A stretch of DNA of 64,000 bases from Tamarix chinensis (lineage: Eukaryota; Streptophyta; Magnoliopsida; Caryophyllales; Tamaricaceae): assembly GCA_030549775.1 (NCBI GenBank), contig CM060180.1, positions 87,061,172 to 87,125,171 of the forward strand. Reading direction: 5' to 3'. Below, one piece after another: positions 1 to 12,109 of the stretch. The translations under genes were made by a program, and so were the position numbers. Numbering within the stretch: position 1 is the first letter of the stretch; each line of letters starts with the position of its first letter. The notes under the pieces are model-generated. The model saw only the letters and a program-made list of their open reading frames with translations, was not told the DNA's origin and did no database searches.

Positions 1-1760
1 CACTCCACCCTCTTCATTTCTTTGAGTTCCCCACAACCACTCAAACCCATCTAAGGCCTCTAAGTATGCATGTCTTACCATCTCAACCATACTTAAGAGC
101 ATGTCATCCATAACAAGTCATATCACACATAATATAAATCACACTCAATATACCTTAGCTTATTGCAAGTCAAGTTGCAATACACACATACTTAGTTCAC
201 ATTCACATAAAAAAAAACTTATCACATACCATTACACCCATAAACATATAATTCATAACATAACCTAAAGCCTTAGCCTTATCCTTACCTAATAGGGCTC
301 TAGGATTTAAGCACTCTCTTACACCTGCTCACGGGGAAGGGTTTGCTCACAACCTACAAAAATAGTATAACTTGTCATTTCACCTTCTTCCTACTCCTTT
401 TTCCTTTTTATTTATTTCCTTAATAATATATTAGTGATAATAATAATAATTTTAATAACTAAAAAATATTATGATAAAATATACTAAGTAGTTAGCAAAT
501 ATAAGAGCACAACCAAAAATGAAATCAAGAAGAGGAGAGGTTGGAAAAGAGGAGGAAATTTAGGGTTTGTTATGTGGTAGGGTTTCCCAGGTTACAAGTG
601 GTGGTGGTGGCCCCACAGTGGTAGTGCAAGTGGCAGTAGTGGTGGAGGTCAAGGGGGAAAGAAGAGAAAAGAGGAGGGAGGAAGGGAAGAAAAGGGAAGT
701 GGAGGTGTGGTAAGGTAGGGGATGGTTTTTTAGGTATGCAAGGAGGCAGGGAGGGTGGTGGTTGCAGTGGTGGGAGGTGTAAAAGGGAAGTTTGAGCTAG
801 CCACTTTGCACTGGTGGGAAGAGAAGAGGAAGGGGAGTTAGGGGAAAAGGAGTGGCTTGTTGGGTGGAGGGCGATATAGGGAAAAGGAGGGGAGAGTGAA
901 TGATAGAGAAAATTATAGCAAATAAGGGAGTGGGGAGGGGTATTTATAGGCTAAATTTCTAGTGAATGTGGATAAGAGGGGAAGAATACAAGGAGAGGGG
1001 TGGTTGGTTGCCAGTAGGCAAGCAAGCAGTAGTGTGTCAGAGGAGATAGGGTATGGTTTTGTAGGGGGTGTAGGTGTGTATGTGGGGGCTATGGGGGTTG
1101 CAGTGGGTGGGGCCATATAGGGTAGTGCCTACTATACACCTTGCATGCCCATATGAGTAAGGGAGGAGGGGAGAGGTAGAGGTGCAGCTGCAAAGCAGCC
1201 ATGCCTAACAGCTCTAATCAAGGGAAGGAAGAAGATAGTGGTAAAAGGGGAAATGAGATGAAAAGACTAGGAGAAAAAGGGAAAAGATGGGGAGAAGGGG
1301 TGTATGTGGGTTGGGCCCCATTGAGGAAGAAAGGAAAAAGGGAAAAAGAAAACTAGGCTAAGGGGAGGGAAAGGAAAGAAAAGGAGGGGGAATGGGGATT
1401 GGGTCGCCACTAGGCACAACCTAGCCAACCAAAGAAGGGGGGAAAGGAAGGAAAGAAAATGAAAAGGAAGAAAAAAAAGGAAAAATTAAAAAATGGGGTG
1501 GTAGGGTGGTTTGAAAAGTTTTTGAGTTTGAGTAATAATAAAAATTAGTAATAATAATAAAATAATGTTTTTATTAATATAGAAATTGTTATTATGATTT
1601 TCTTATAATTTATTTTAGTTTAGCAAATAAATTTAGCCTCCACTAATTAGAACCTTATATTATTTTTCTTCTTTTATGACCATTATTATTATTAAAATAT
1701 TAATATTTTATTAGAACTGAAATATATCAACTAATGGTAGTTAAATGTGCAAGATTTTAC
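1..1760 (-). repeat. Degenerate LTR-like block, purine-rich
   Basis: No gene is recognised. The stretch from about 500 to 1500 is strongly G/A-rich on the + strand, flanked by AT-rich sequence with TAA/TTA runs. This mirrors, in reverse orientation, the pyrimidine-rich tracts at 8230-9420 and 14640-15400 that lie inside + strand LTRs. A possible LTR edge is the TTTACA near 1758, which reads TGTAAA on the - strand. I infer a decayed LTR of the same broad type; the limits and family are uncertain. The small ORF at 913-1116 is low-complexity and not a gene. Confidence 0.35.
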
Positions 1761-2031
1761 ATAGCATAATATAGTATCAGTAAGTTTGACTATCTTTCTT
1801 ATATTTTTGGGATAAAAAGGAGAGTATATAACACAAATAGTTTCCTAGTCTCATTGTAGTTAAGTAAATGGAATAGTTTTTCCTATATACGAGATACCCT
1901 TTTTACTTAGTACCTCATTATATTGATACTACACTTTTCAAATGACCATGTCTATTCCTTACTTTATAATGGGCCATTAGGCATGGATGAGGTTTATTTG
2001 TTTTTATAAGTTGGTGGATAGCCTATGCAAA

Positions 2032-2802
2032 CCATTAACATTTGGGACACTTCCTATCATAATTGAAGTAATCCTCTGACATGCTAATCTAGTTATGGTG
2101 AGAACCTTATTGCAAAAGGTTGAGGATATAGGGTGGTTTTTCCACTCCCTATTGTGTATATATTCTATAATTTATTTGGTTTCTTCGAGGGTAATCCACC
2201 TTAATAAGGTTTTAGAGAATGACCTCTTGTATAGTTGTTCCTCGATGATCATAGATCTTTTTACTTTGTAGCATTAGAGCATTCTCCATGTGTAATATAG
2301 TTGTGGAGGAGATTCATCAACATGACATCAACATCCATTGTGGTGAGCCTTTTTATGTTGAGCAAGATAGTGAGTTATTACGTAAATAATGTTAGAATAA
2401 TTTGGAGACCTTTAGTATGGATTGCTAATCTAAAGCTTGTTAAACAATTTTTGTTACTATAATTAATTTTTGAGGCTGGTGTGATAAAAAAAAATATTAG
2501 ATAGAAATGTGCAATGCTCTATCTATGTTGAGCTATTAAATTATCTTAGGGTATATTTCTTGATAAGATCCATTAGTTTTGATGGCAAGCAATTGTGAAT
2601 ATATAGAAATAATGAGAATATAGATGATAATGTTATTTTCTAACTATAGTCCTATAATCAAAGCTTCACATTCTACCTCATTTCTAACAAATTCAAATTC
2701 ACTAATAATTGCTCTTTAGATCATGTCTCCATTGGGGGAGATAATTACAATATTGATTATAGTGCCTTTGATGTTGCTAAATGTGTCCATGAATAGAATC
2801 CA
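2032..2802 (-). pseudogene. Tat/Ogre-like Ty3-gypsy pol fragment (RNase H and integrase zinc finger)
   Basis: Reading the - strand from 2802 downward gives a broken peptide starting WILFMDTFSNIKGT and continuing to NEVECEALIIGL. This resembles the additional RNase H domain of plant Tat/Ogre retrotransposons, which copies the pattern W..Y.DGSS..KG..G and NNEAEYEAL. An in-frame TAA interrupts it. Further along, at 2077-2032, the reading DYFNYDRKCPKC followed by a stop matches the C-x2-C half of the integrase H2C2 finger. Order and spacing fit a pol gene read from high to low coordinates. It is too mutated to be active. About 250 bp of it has a second diverged copy at about 25090-25370. Confidence 0.6.
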
Positions 2803-2849
2803 CCTTGAGGAAGTATTAAACCCAGCAAAAATTAGTCCATATTTTGTGT

Positions 2850-5430
2850 AGAGAAAGTTTGAGGAGTGAACCACTCCTACATACAGTGTGACTCTTAGTA
2901 GCTAAGGTATAAGTTGGTGTACTAGAGGAATAGAACTACTAACTTACTAAAAAATATGGAAAGGTTACCCTACTTCTGTATGTGTGTGTGTACCTATGTG
3001 AATGACATCTCAAAGTGCCCCTTCCTTAACTATGCATCCATCGGTGAACTAGGTATCTTAATTCCTGACCTTAAAGGTTAAGGGTAAACCTTATAAGGTT
3101 GTACTTCCTATTGAATAGATCATCTTATAGGGTGAGTTTTATTTATTTATTTAACAAAATCACTTCTTCAGTTGTATAAGGCATTTGACTTAACTACACA
3201 TGTGTGTCTCAGACATGAATCCCCAAATATTACACATTATCACCTATTTCAAGAGTGTTTTCAACATAGTCATACCCTATAACACTACGTTATGCAATTG
3301 TGTGCATAGGTCTCATGTAGGACCTAGTTACTAAGGGTTATGGTCATAATAGTTACTAAGGCACCACTAGTACCCTAGTATTATCGTTGATAGAGTTTCC
3401 CAATCATTTTTTATATTTATAGGGGCACAATAACTCCCTTAAGCTTACTATAAGATTTACCCTATAAGGATCTCTACCCTAGAATATCTAGTTCCCCTTT
3501 CACTTTCCACTACCCTAAATGGTTAGTCACACAATTAATCATATACTAAGAGTGTTATCTAGGCTACGCTTCCATTCCCTTAAATTAGGTAGGGAAAATT
3601 CAATAAAATACAAATTTTAAGAATGACCTCATTATGCTTCACTAAGTTACTAGCTTACATTTAGTTAGAGTATAAAATATATTTTTATAGAACTACTAAG
3701 ATAAATAAGGAACTAGATATTGTAATATAGATCATGATATAAGGTGAAGAAAAGAAACTACCTTGTATATTTTTACTCTATAAGGAAAAAATTATAAGAA
3801 GGATACTATATAAAAAAAGGTTAGATAAAAATGCAAATTTATTCATTAATATTGAAAGACAGATAACATACACTAAAACTAAAATAAAGAACTATAGGTA
3901 ATTGCTAGTTCCTAAGGATATCCCCCTAGAACAATATGTTGTAGGGTCCTCACTACTAATGGGTAGAGGTTAATGGAGACATAGGCTCAAAATCCTAGAC
4001 AAATTAGAGTCCAAATAAAAAAGAAGAAATATAGGCTTCTCAAGATAAGGATCACTTGATGCTTTGTTTAATGTGGTCCTCAAGAAGGAAAGAGTGTGAT
4101 ATGTTGGGTTCTAGTGGTCTTCTTTACATAAACCTTAATCACCCTACCAAGGTCTATTTACATTATGCTGGCACATAGTCCTCCTCATTCCTCAATCTCT
4201 TTCTTATTTTCCACTATTGCCTCATTATTTATATGATCACTAAGAACCATCCATTTACACTCTAATATTGACACAAATTTTTTAACAGTTGTGAGGAGTT
4301 CTTATTATCTTTATAAAATTGTGCATATATTTTTATTGATACCTACCAAAAAGCTCTCTAGGGTTTTAGGAGGTTCAACTAGCAGAGGTGCAATGTTCTT
4401 ACATAGTAAGGCATTATCATTAGTCACTCAGATAACACCCACATCATTGATGAGTTCAACACTGACCACCATATTATCCCCATCCCCCAAGGAAACCCCT
4501 ACCCTAGCACATAAGTTTGCCACCATTAAGGGAAATAAAATATACTATAATGGATTTGATGGTGGAACATCCATCCAGTATTGCAAAAGCCTCCATACAT
4601 CTAATTTTTCCAATACACAATACTAGAGGATCATGCCCTTAAATAAGACAATTTGGTTATTCAAGGTATAGAGTAGGGATGTATAAAAAAATGATGTGAT
4701 ATCATGAAATGGGATAGAATGTTATTATGGGGGAAATCATGGGAAAAATTAGAGGTAGTCTACCACTAAATGTTAAGCTTGGCTAAAATCTTTAGTATAC
4801 TATTAACTAGGTAATAAGATGGATTATCTATAAATTTAGAGAATTCATTAAGGTTGAAGTTGTGGAGTTAATACATAAAATTGATAGTGATTGTGAGGTA
4901 ATATATGAGTTTACCTCTCACACAAATAGTTTTATCTTTCCATCTAGGACCATTGTAGGGTAATAGTCTATAGGGTGATTTTAGAGAAATTCCCAAAGGT
5001 TACAGATGATTTGCTTACCAAGGTAAGGAGGAAGTTTGGTTAAGGAAGAATTACTTTCATAATAGGAATATAAGTAAGTAGAGTATCATATTTTTGGTTT
5101 CCATTGCTAAAGATAAAGTTTTTCTAAGAAAATTAAGAATGAGAGTATGTTTTTTAAGGTTGGGTAGAGGAAAAGGTTTCATTTTTTTCCTCAAATTAAA
5201 AAAATCATTAGTTAAAGAAGTGAGGGTTAAGTCTTTTTAGAAGGAAAGAGGTGCTTAGCACTGGATAATTTGAGTAGTTTTTTTTTCTTTATAGGCACAT
5301 GGATGGAAAGGGGCATTTCTTAAGTAGGAGGTGGAGTTTAGTTGTTTGGTTATGAAGAGATGGGATGATCAGGGTGTTGTCTATGATGGTGACCTTAGTA
5401 TAGGTTACCATAGTAGGAGTAAGAGGTGTT
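2850..5430. other. Unassigned stretch, no supported gene
   Basis: Roughly 2.6 kb of AT-rich sequence. The longest open frame (4291-4626, + strand, 111 codons) has no motif I recognise and no splice context; I do not call it a gene. The block lies between two - strand gypsy fragments and is probably old transposon sequence, for instance the missing 3' half of the Athila-like element or an insertion in it. Athila homology can be followed down only to about 5480. Confidence 0.4.
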
Positions 5431-5479
5431 AGGTCTACAGCTTATGGAGTAGAGAGAGATGGGTCTTATAAAATGATTA

Positions 5480-6660
5480 TTAGATTTAGCATCTTTTTTT
5501 GAAATTAAGTATATTATCATTGCATTATTAATGAACACTACAACCATAATTCCTAGGAGATAGGATCTAAACTTATCAAATGTAAATGCTAGTAGTAGTA
5601 ACTTTTTTCATTGATAATGTAGTTCAATTGTGTCTCATTTAGATTCTAACTAGCATAGTAGATGTTGTGGAAGATCTTATCCTTATGTTTCTCTAACACA
5701 ACCCCAACCACATAGTCACTAGCATTGCACATTAACTCAAGGAGCTAGTCCTGGTCATGGTCTAAGATGAGGGTGCGCTAATGAGATCTTCCTTAATAAT
5801 CTCAAAAGCTACCCTATAAGACTCATTGAAACAAAAATCATTATTTTATTCCTAAGATATATAAAGAGGCCTAGAAATTTTATAAAAACATTTTATGAAC
5901 ATTTTGTAGAACCCTACATAGACTAAGAAACTCCTTATGTCCTTCATGGACGAGCATGGGGATAGCTTCTCAATCACCTTTTTTGGCCTTATCCAATTTC
6001 AATCCTATATAGAGTAAATTTTTTACCCTAGAACATAAATATCTTGAACTATGAAGTGACATTGCTCATAATTTAGCACTAGATTGGTCTCTTCACAACA
6101 CTATAACACCATTTTAAGTTAACTAAACTACCTTTAAAATAATGTCCAAGAACTAAAAAATAACGCATGAGTATATCAATAGAATCCTCTATAATATATA
6201 AATATATAGTCATTATGCACCTTTAGAATGTTGTAAGTGCATTGTGCAACATAAAGGGTATCCTTTTTAAGGAAATGGTATGATAGGGGCATGTGAATAT
6301 TATCATGTGTTGATCCTCATAGGTTATAGAAATTTAATTACATCGTTAATAACTATTTCAAAAATAACAAAATTATCACCCTAATAACCTATTCAACATC
6401 TAATCTAAAAACGGTAGAGGGAAATGGTTCTTGTAGGAAGATTTATTCAACATTCTATAATCCATGCATATTTGCCACCCCATGACCATCCTCATACGTA
6501 AAACCTTATTACTATCATTTCTAATGATTATCATACTTCCTTTTTTCATTATATTTTCAATGGTAATCACCCCATGATCTATTAAAGGTAGGATATAACA
6601 CACTTACATCAAGTTATTTGATCTATTATTTCTTCACCTCCTCCTTCATAACAAGATTCA
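5480..6660 (-). pseudogene. Athila-like Ty3-gypsy reverse transcriptase and RNase H (broken)
   Basis: The - strand from about 6603 reads MVMGWQICMDYRMLNKSS followed by NHFPLPFLD, the start of the reverse transcriptase palm typical of Athila elements (GW..C.DYR.LN....HFPLPF.D). Lower down, near 6080-5850, it reads LVLNYEQCHFIV, then VIEKLSPCSSMKDIRSFL and VGFYKMFIKCF, the thumb and connection region. Near 5690-5590, DKIFHNIYYAS followed by ETQLNYIINEK matches the RNase H segment. Several stops and frameshifts separate the pieces, so no enzyme is made. It continues the protease and gag pieces at 7071-7970 in the correct order for an element transcribed leftward. The ORF at 6400-6603 is only part of it. 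Confidence 0.8.
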
Positions 6661-7070
6661 TCTTCCTCTAAAGCATTGTGTGTGAATTTGAGGGATCCTC
6701 CAATAAAATCTTATACATGAAGATGATGGGGATGATTCCCTTGATGTATGCCATGGTCAACCTTATAACATGCTTTTATTATTGCAATAGGCTTACCAGC
6801 TACTCTTTCATATACATAGATTAATAAATAAAAAATATTATTAGTATGGTATTCCCTTTCCCAAATTGAGCATAATTTAAATGATAAGATAAAGGTTAGA
6901 GCTCAAGTTTCAGTTTCTCCTATACTCATAGCTAGATAAACTTTACCTCCTTATTATTTAATCCCAAGGGTTCTCATGGTTGTGCATAACTTATCTAGTT
7001 GCACACAATAACTTTTTTGGTATTTCAAGTAGGAAAATGTTGTAGAATAATTATTGCTTGAATTCTCACA

Positions 7071-7307
7071 TTAAAACAACTTGGTTTCTTCATTGGGTAC
7101 TTCATCATCAAACTCATTAAATACAGTTAGATACACATTATTAACCCTTAAAAAGACTTTAATATCCAATTCAAGCACTTTATAGAGTTCTTCAAGAATA
7201 GGAATACTAAGAATGATGGGAACCTCCTTATATACTTTAATATCTAGAAGGATAAACATATCCACCTTTACTAGTGCATATTTAATATTATCTTTATACG
7301 TGGACAT
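7071..7307 (-). pseudogene. Athila-like retroviral-type protease fragment
   Basis: A 78-codon open frame on the - strand contains ALVKVDMFILLDIKVYKEVP followed by IILSIPILEE. This resembles the C-terminal half of the Ty3-gypsy aspartic protease (V.V..F.FP.DF.V......VPIILGRPFL), with the usual GRPFL worn down to SIPIL. The catalytic D-S/T-G motif lies upstream and is not intact in this frame. It sits between the gag/protease junction (7424-7970) and the reverse transcriptase (6660 down). Inferred non-functional. Confidence 0.65.
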
Positions 7308-7423
7308 GTGACCTATTAGTGAGTTATATGATCACTATTATTATTCAAGCATCCTCTATACCAAGAATCCTAAAAATAGATAATAGTATCAAACTAATAC
7401 TTACTCCTAGGTCATACAAAGCA

Positions 7424-7975
7424 CTACTGTTGTATTTTTTTCACTAATAAACGAAGGGACATTAACACTCCCAAGTCATTAAGCTTTTGTGGTAGCTTAT
7501 AATATAAGATGGAGCTACAACCTTTGATTGATTCCACTATCTCATATTCGTATAACCTTCTCTTCCTTATCAATATGCCCTTTAGGAAATTATAATTTCT
7601 TAAGGATGTCATGAAACTTGTCAAACTACTTATCTTTTTATTGTTACTTATCTCACTATAAGAAAGGTGGATGAAGTATATAGTGTTTAATGATCTTGGT
7701 GGGAGACATATTAGGTGTGGGTTTGGATTCAATGTGTTGGGCCACTCTTTTATAGCATGATATCTAGGGTTTTGTTGAGGATCTAAGGATTCCAAGGGCT
7801 TGGAGTCACAAATAATGTATTTTTCTCATTCTTATCCTATAAAAGCGAGTTATCATGTCATAAGGTGTCTTGAAACCTTTATGTCAACCTTCTGACCAAA
7901 GCATAATGTTATAGCCTTGCAATGCTCTGTTCCTTCCCTATAGGGTTCTCAATTTCATTAGTAGAGCACCATAAG
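7424..7975 (-). pseudogene. Athila-like gag C-terminus and gag-protease junction, cut at 7975
   Basis: The 123-codon frame (7424-7795, - strand) contains NYNFLKGILIRKRRLYEYE, then CSSILYYKLPQKLNDLG. This resembles the Athila gag/protease linker, where the family has a motif close to KLPPKLKDPGSF. Just upstream (7970-7870), two frames supply EIENPIGKEQ and HCKAITLCFGQKV, matching the family's N..NP.E.CKAITLRSGK segment. The homology stops abruptly at 7975, where the + strand LTR begins with TGTAATACCC, and the preceding part of gag is found beyond 20697. This is direct evidence of an insertion that split the gene. Confidence 0.75.
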
Positions 7976-8229
7976 TGTAATACCCAAAACTTTTGTAACA
8001 TTAATTTAGAACATATAGCCTTTTATCCAAAAATTTTGACCTTTCACTTAACTAATGACCTAAAAATCTAGATAAATTATTTAATAAATTATTATAACTT
8101 TTTACCTTATCCTTTTTATTGAAACCAACTCCAAACTAATAATTTTACCTAATTTTTTTTATTAATTTGATACCCTAAATTTGGATAAATTAATATTATC
8201 CAAAAAACCTAAAGTTAACCTAATTTTAA

Positions 8230-9420
8230 TTATAACCCTAACTCTATTGTATTCTTCCTTTTTTGTTTTTTTCCCTTTTTCATTATCTTTATTTTCTCTT
8301 TTCTTTTTTTTTCCTTCCTTAGGCCATCCCACTCTTCTCCCCTTTCTTTTCCTTATTTCTGCACCCGGCCCAACCTCCCTCCACCTCCTCTACATACAGC
8401 ATGCCTATGTTATGCACGCCTAAACCTTGGCTTTTCCCATTTCCTTTACTAGAAAAGCAGCCTCACCCTTCTCCCTTGCGTGCCCATTTCCCCTTCTATT
8501 TCTAGCTCCTATAACCACTCCTCCATCCTATACCATCCTACCCACACCCTATCACCTACTAGCCTCGCCGACCCTACAACTTGCCTTCATACACCTTCTA
8601 TCCTTGTTTGCACCATACACCCTTTCCCTTGTAATTTACCTACCCTATTTGCATGCCTAAGCAGTCTCTCACCTCTTTTTCTTCTTCTTCTTCTTCTTCC
8701 TTCCTTCCTTTCCCTCTTACCCACCCCTATTTTTATCCCTCACGACCATCCCTCCTTTCCCTTTACATTTATCGTCAGACCAACACTGCCACCACCATCC
8801 CAACCTCCACCATCGGCCACCTTCTTCTTCTTTTCTTCCCTCCTTCTTCTTTCTCCCCTAATGCCTTATTTTCCTTCCTCCCTATCCCTACAATGAATTC
8901 ATCTAATCTATACCTCAAGCACTAGCTGCATCTCCTACAATAATTCCCTGGGCAATAGTAGTTTTTCCATTGACATTCCCTCCACTCGGCTTATGATTAC
9001 CTGCACCCTTATAGCCTCCTTGCATAGCAAATCTCTAGCCACAACCTTTATACCTCTACACCTACATTCTACCCCACATCGTGGGTCCCTACCTCCACTT
9101 CTACCACCCTCCATTCAACCACAACTCCTCATGTTCAAGCCTAGTCGTGGCCACCACACAACTAGCTCCTTCACCATCACCCTGCAGCCACACCTGTTGC
9201 TAACTCCTCACTCTTCTTCCTCTATTTTCTCCTTCTCCTTTTCCCCTCCTCTACATCACCACCTTCTCTTGCAACCCTACACTTCTACCTCCTAATCACC
9301 TTACCCTTCCTACACCAACTCACCTAGCCACTACCACCTTCACCTCCCACTATAGCCCTTACATCGACCGGTCGAACCAACACCACCCAACCACCATCTC
9401 CAACCATCAACCTAATATCC
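8230..9420 (+). repeat. Pyrimidine-rich tract inside the LTR
   Basis: About 1.2 kb rich in C and T, with TTCTTC runs and CCAC motifs. It generates several overlapping open frames (for example 8181-8423, 8480-8896, 8993-9295) that are low-complexity and lack any domain; these are artefacts of composition. A similar tract occupies the same relative place in the related LTR at 14640-15400. I infer untranslated or promoter-proximal LTR sequence. Confidence 0.55.
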
Positions 9421-9957
9421 CTAATCCTTTTACGTTCATGACTCATATTGCACATGTAGTGTTAGTTGTGTTTTTTATTTTAAAATTATTTGGTAGTTAT
9501 TATTATGTAAGGGTAGTTTAATCATTTTATATTAATAAATAGTTTTAATAAAAAATTATTATTTTATTTATTAAATATTAATATGGTATTTGTGATGTTA
9601 TTTTTAGCTACAAAAATTTTAATAGCGGAGCCTAACAATTTTTAAGAGGTTACTAATAAATTATGTTTTTGTAGGAAATTAGGTAACCTTTATACTCCAC
9701 TAAAATGTTTGGATATTGTATGATAGCATATTCGGATTTTTGTATGCATATTTTATTAAACATGATTCATTACATATAATTATGTGTTTATTATTATTAT
9801 GAGCATCAAAATTAAAAAAATGAAGTATGTTATCCCATGTAAAATATCATATGCAAAAAAAGTGTTATGAAAATGGTTCTAATGTTGGGAAGAGATTTTG
9901 TATGATGTTTACATGTGAAAATTTTAAGTTAAACATGTTACAGTGACACATGTTTTA

Positions 9958-10109
9958 GCATGATTATTATTATTATATTACCTAGGAGTATTTTGATAAT
10001 TTTAAGTGTTTCATGACAATTGTTCTCATAAACATGCATGGTATGTATTATTTATCGTTAAGCATGAGAATAGTTACTTTACTATTTTAGAAGCACATGT
10101 TTAAACAAG

Positions 10110-10177
<68 letters not shown>

Positions 10178-10745
10178 ATGGCTTAGGGATATTTTGGTAA
10201 TTTTGATTGTGCCATGATGATTATTCTAATAAACATACATAATAAGTATTATTTATTTTTAAGCATAAGAATATGTGTTTTGCTGTTTTAGAAACACAAG
10301 TTTCAATATGATTATTATTATTATATAGCCAAGGGTTATTTTAGTAATTTGTAGTGTACCATGATGATTACTTTAATAAGCATGCCTAATATGTATTATT
10401 TATTATTAATCATGAGAATAGGTGTTTTGCTATTTTAGAAACACATGTTTTAACATGATTATTATTATCATATGGCCTAGCGGTATTTTGGTACTTTTGA
10501 GTGTACTATAATAATTATTCTAATAAACATAGCTGACATGTATTATTTATTGATAAACATGAGAATAGGTGGTTTGTTATTTCAAAAACACATTTTTAGC
10601 ATGATTATTATTATTATATAGCCTAGGAATATTTTGGTAATTTTAAGTTTACAATGATTATTATTCTAATAAGTATGTCTGATATTTATTATTAGTCATT
10701 AAACATGAGTATACGTGTTTTGATATTTTAGAAATACATGTTAGA
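9958..10745 (+). repeat. Five-unit tandem repeat, period about 147 bp
   Basis: Units begin with CATGATTATTATTATTAT (or a close variant) at about 9958, 10107, 10306, 10453 and 10599, and the array ends near 10745. Each unit continues with a CCTAGG-like block, TATTTTGGTAATTTT, TAATAAACAT, TATTATTTATT, CATGAGAATA and TTTTAGAAACACATG. Spacings are about 149, 199, 147 and 146 bp; the long second unit is explained by an expanded ATT run (10110-10176). The related LTR inside the hAT shares the sequence just before the array but lacks the array. Confidence 0.85.
10110..10176. repeat. (ATT)n microsatellite
   Basis: About 22 uninterrupted ATT units inside the second unit of the 147-bp array. The other units carry only four or five ATTs, so this is a local expansion. 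Confidence 0.95.
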
Positions 10746-11697
10746 GTTTTACATGTAAAAATGTGTATAAGGAAAAAAATGGTATTTTGGCGTATCTGAT
10801 AACTTAATTACTTGATAAGTAATTTAACTATGGTATGTTATCATTTCTATGATAAGTTGATAAATAAAATAGAATTTCTAATGGAAATGAATTGTAATGT
10901 GGTAAATTTAGCCTCAAGGACATTTTGATAATTTTTGAACTAAAGTACCTAAGTGTAAATAATTGATTCTAGGGCGGTCTTAGTAGATTTTTTATGTTGA
11001 CCTTGATTGTGGTTATCTCATAATGCTTGGAAATGAGTAAAAATAATTAAGGATGAAGATTTAGATCTATGTAATTAAGATGTGGTTTTGTGGTCACCGT
11101 TATAAAATACTAATACTTAAAATGAAAGACCTCGAGATTGGAAATGATGGTTGTTTAAGGTTCTCCGCCCTAATGACATGTTTTAGCCCATGATTGTTAT
11201 AGATTTTGCTAGTGCGTCTTAACGTCCCCAGTGATGCCCTATATCTTACTCTATTTAGCTCTATGGACCTAATAGGATGTATGCATACTTATGGATTAGG
11301 TGTTCTTGTAAGTAGCATACTATGTTACCTTCATGTGCTAATGCAACCAAGATATCTTTACAACCCTGGATTGATAGTCGGTAGGATACTGTGTTACCTT
11401 TATGAGCCAATATAACTAGAGTACCTTAGTATCTCTATGTTGATATGATATCCCCTTAATTAAATAAAAATTAAAATGATTATTGTTTGATTTGAAATGA
11501 TTATTGGATTGGTTGGTAGTAGTTTTTATGCCTACCTGTGGTTCGATAGCAGCCTTTGTATCTACTTATGTTTTAGTAGTAGCATTTATCCCTATCTATG
11601 ATGTCATGAGTTGTCATTGGTTTGTGTTGTTGAGCCTACCTGTGTTTTGATAGTTTTAGGTTTTGATAAATATAATTATGACCAAGTTTATGGATTA

Positions 11698-11705
11698 GGA
11701 ATGAT
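11698..11705. repeat. Left 8-bp target-site duplication of the hAT element
   Basis: GGAATGAT directly precedes the TAGAGGTGGCAAACGGGTC terminus; the identical octamer follows the other terminus at 20008-20015. Eight bases is the diagnostic duplication length for hAT transposons. Confidence 0.92.
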
Positions 11706-12105
11706 TAGAGGTGGCAAACGGGTCATTTGGGTTGAGTTAGGGTCGGGTTGATATGGGTCGGGTCAACTTTTATTTATTATACAATCGGGTCCGGTTCGGG
11801 TTCGGGTTTGGGTCTAATTCGGTTCGGGTGTAGTTCGGGTTATGTTGCTTTGGGTCGGGTTCGGGTTCGGTTCGGGTTAATTGATGGGTCGGGTGTGATT
11901 TGGGTCGGGTCAATGCTTGGTTCTTCGGATTTCTCGGGTTCGGGTCTATTTCGGGTTTGACTCGGGTCTATAGAATTCGGGTTAGGTTTGGGTTCGGGTT
12001 CGGGTCACTTTATGGGTCGGATTTGAATCAGATCAACTAAGTGTCAGATCTATTGAGTTTTTCAAATTTGGGTCTATTTCGGGTCTATAGATTTTAGGTC
12101 AAATC
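11706..12105 (+). repeat. Left subterminal GGGTTC/GGGTCG repeat array
   Basis: About 400 bp of loosely repeated GGGTCGGGT, TTCGGGTTCGGG and GGGTCTA words on the + strand, strongest at 11755-12010. They resemble telomere repeats only superficially; the matching array at the opposite end and the TIRs identify them as hAT subterminal repeats. The 70-codon frame at 11748-11960 is a by-product. Confidence 0.85.
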
Positions 12106-12109
12106 AAAA

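Noticed and set aside
8181..9295. Cluster of five overlapping open frames
   Set aside because: Same composition effect in the C/T-rich part of the LTR; no conserved motif and no common frame with 14801-15430.
9958..10745. CRISPR-like repeat array
   Set aside because: Whole units are repeated without unique spacers, in plant nuclear DNA inside an LTR.
11748..12010. Possible interstitial telomere repeat (GGGTT words)
   Set aside because: The unit is GGGTTCGGGT/GGGTCG rather than TTTAGGG, and the matching array at 19650-20007 together with TIRs and TSDs identifies hAT subterminal repeats.
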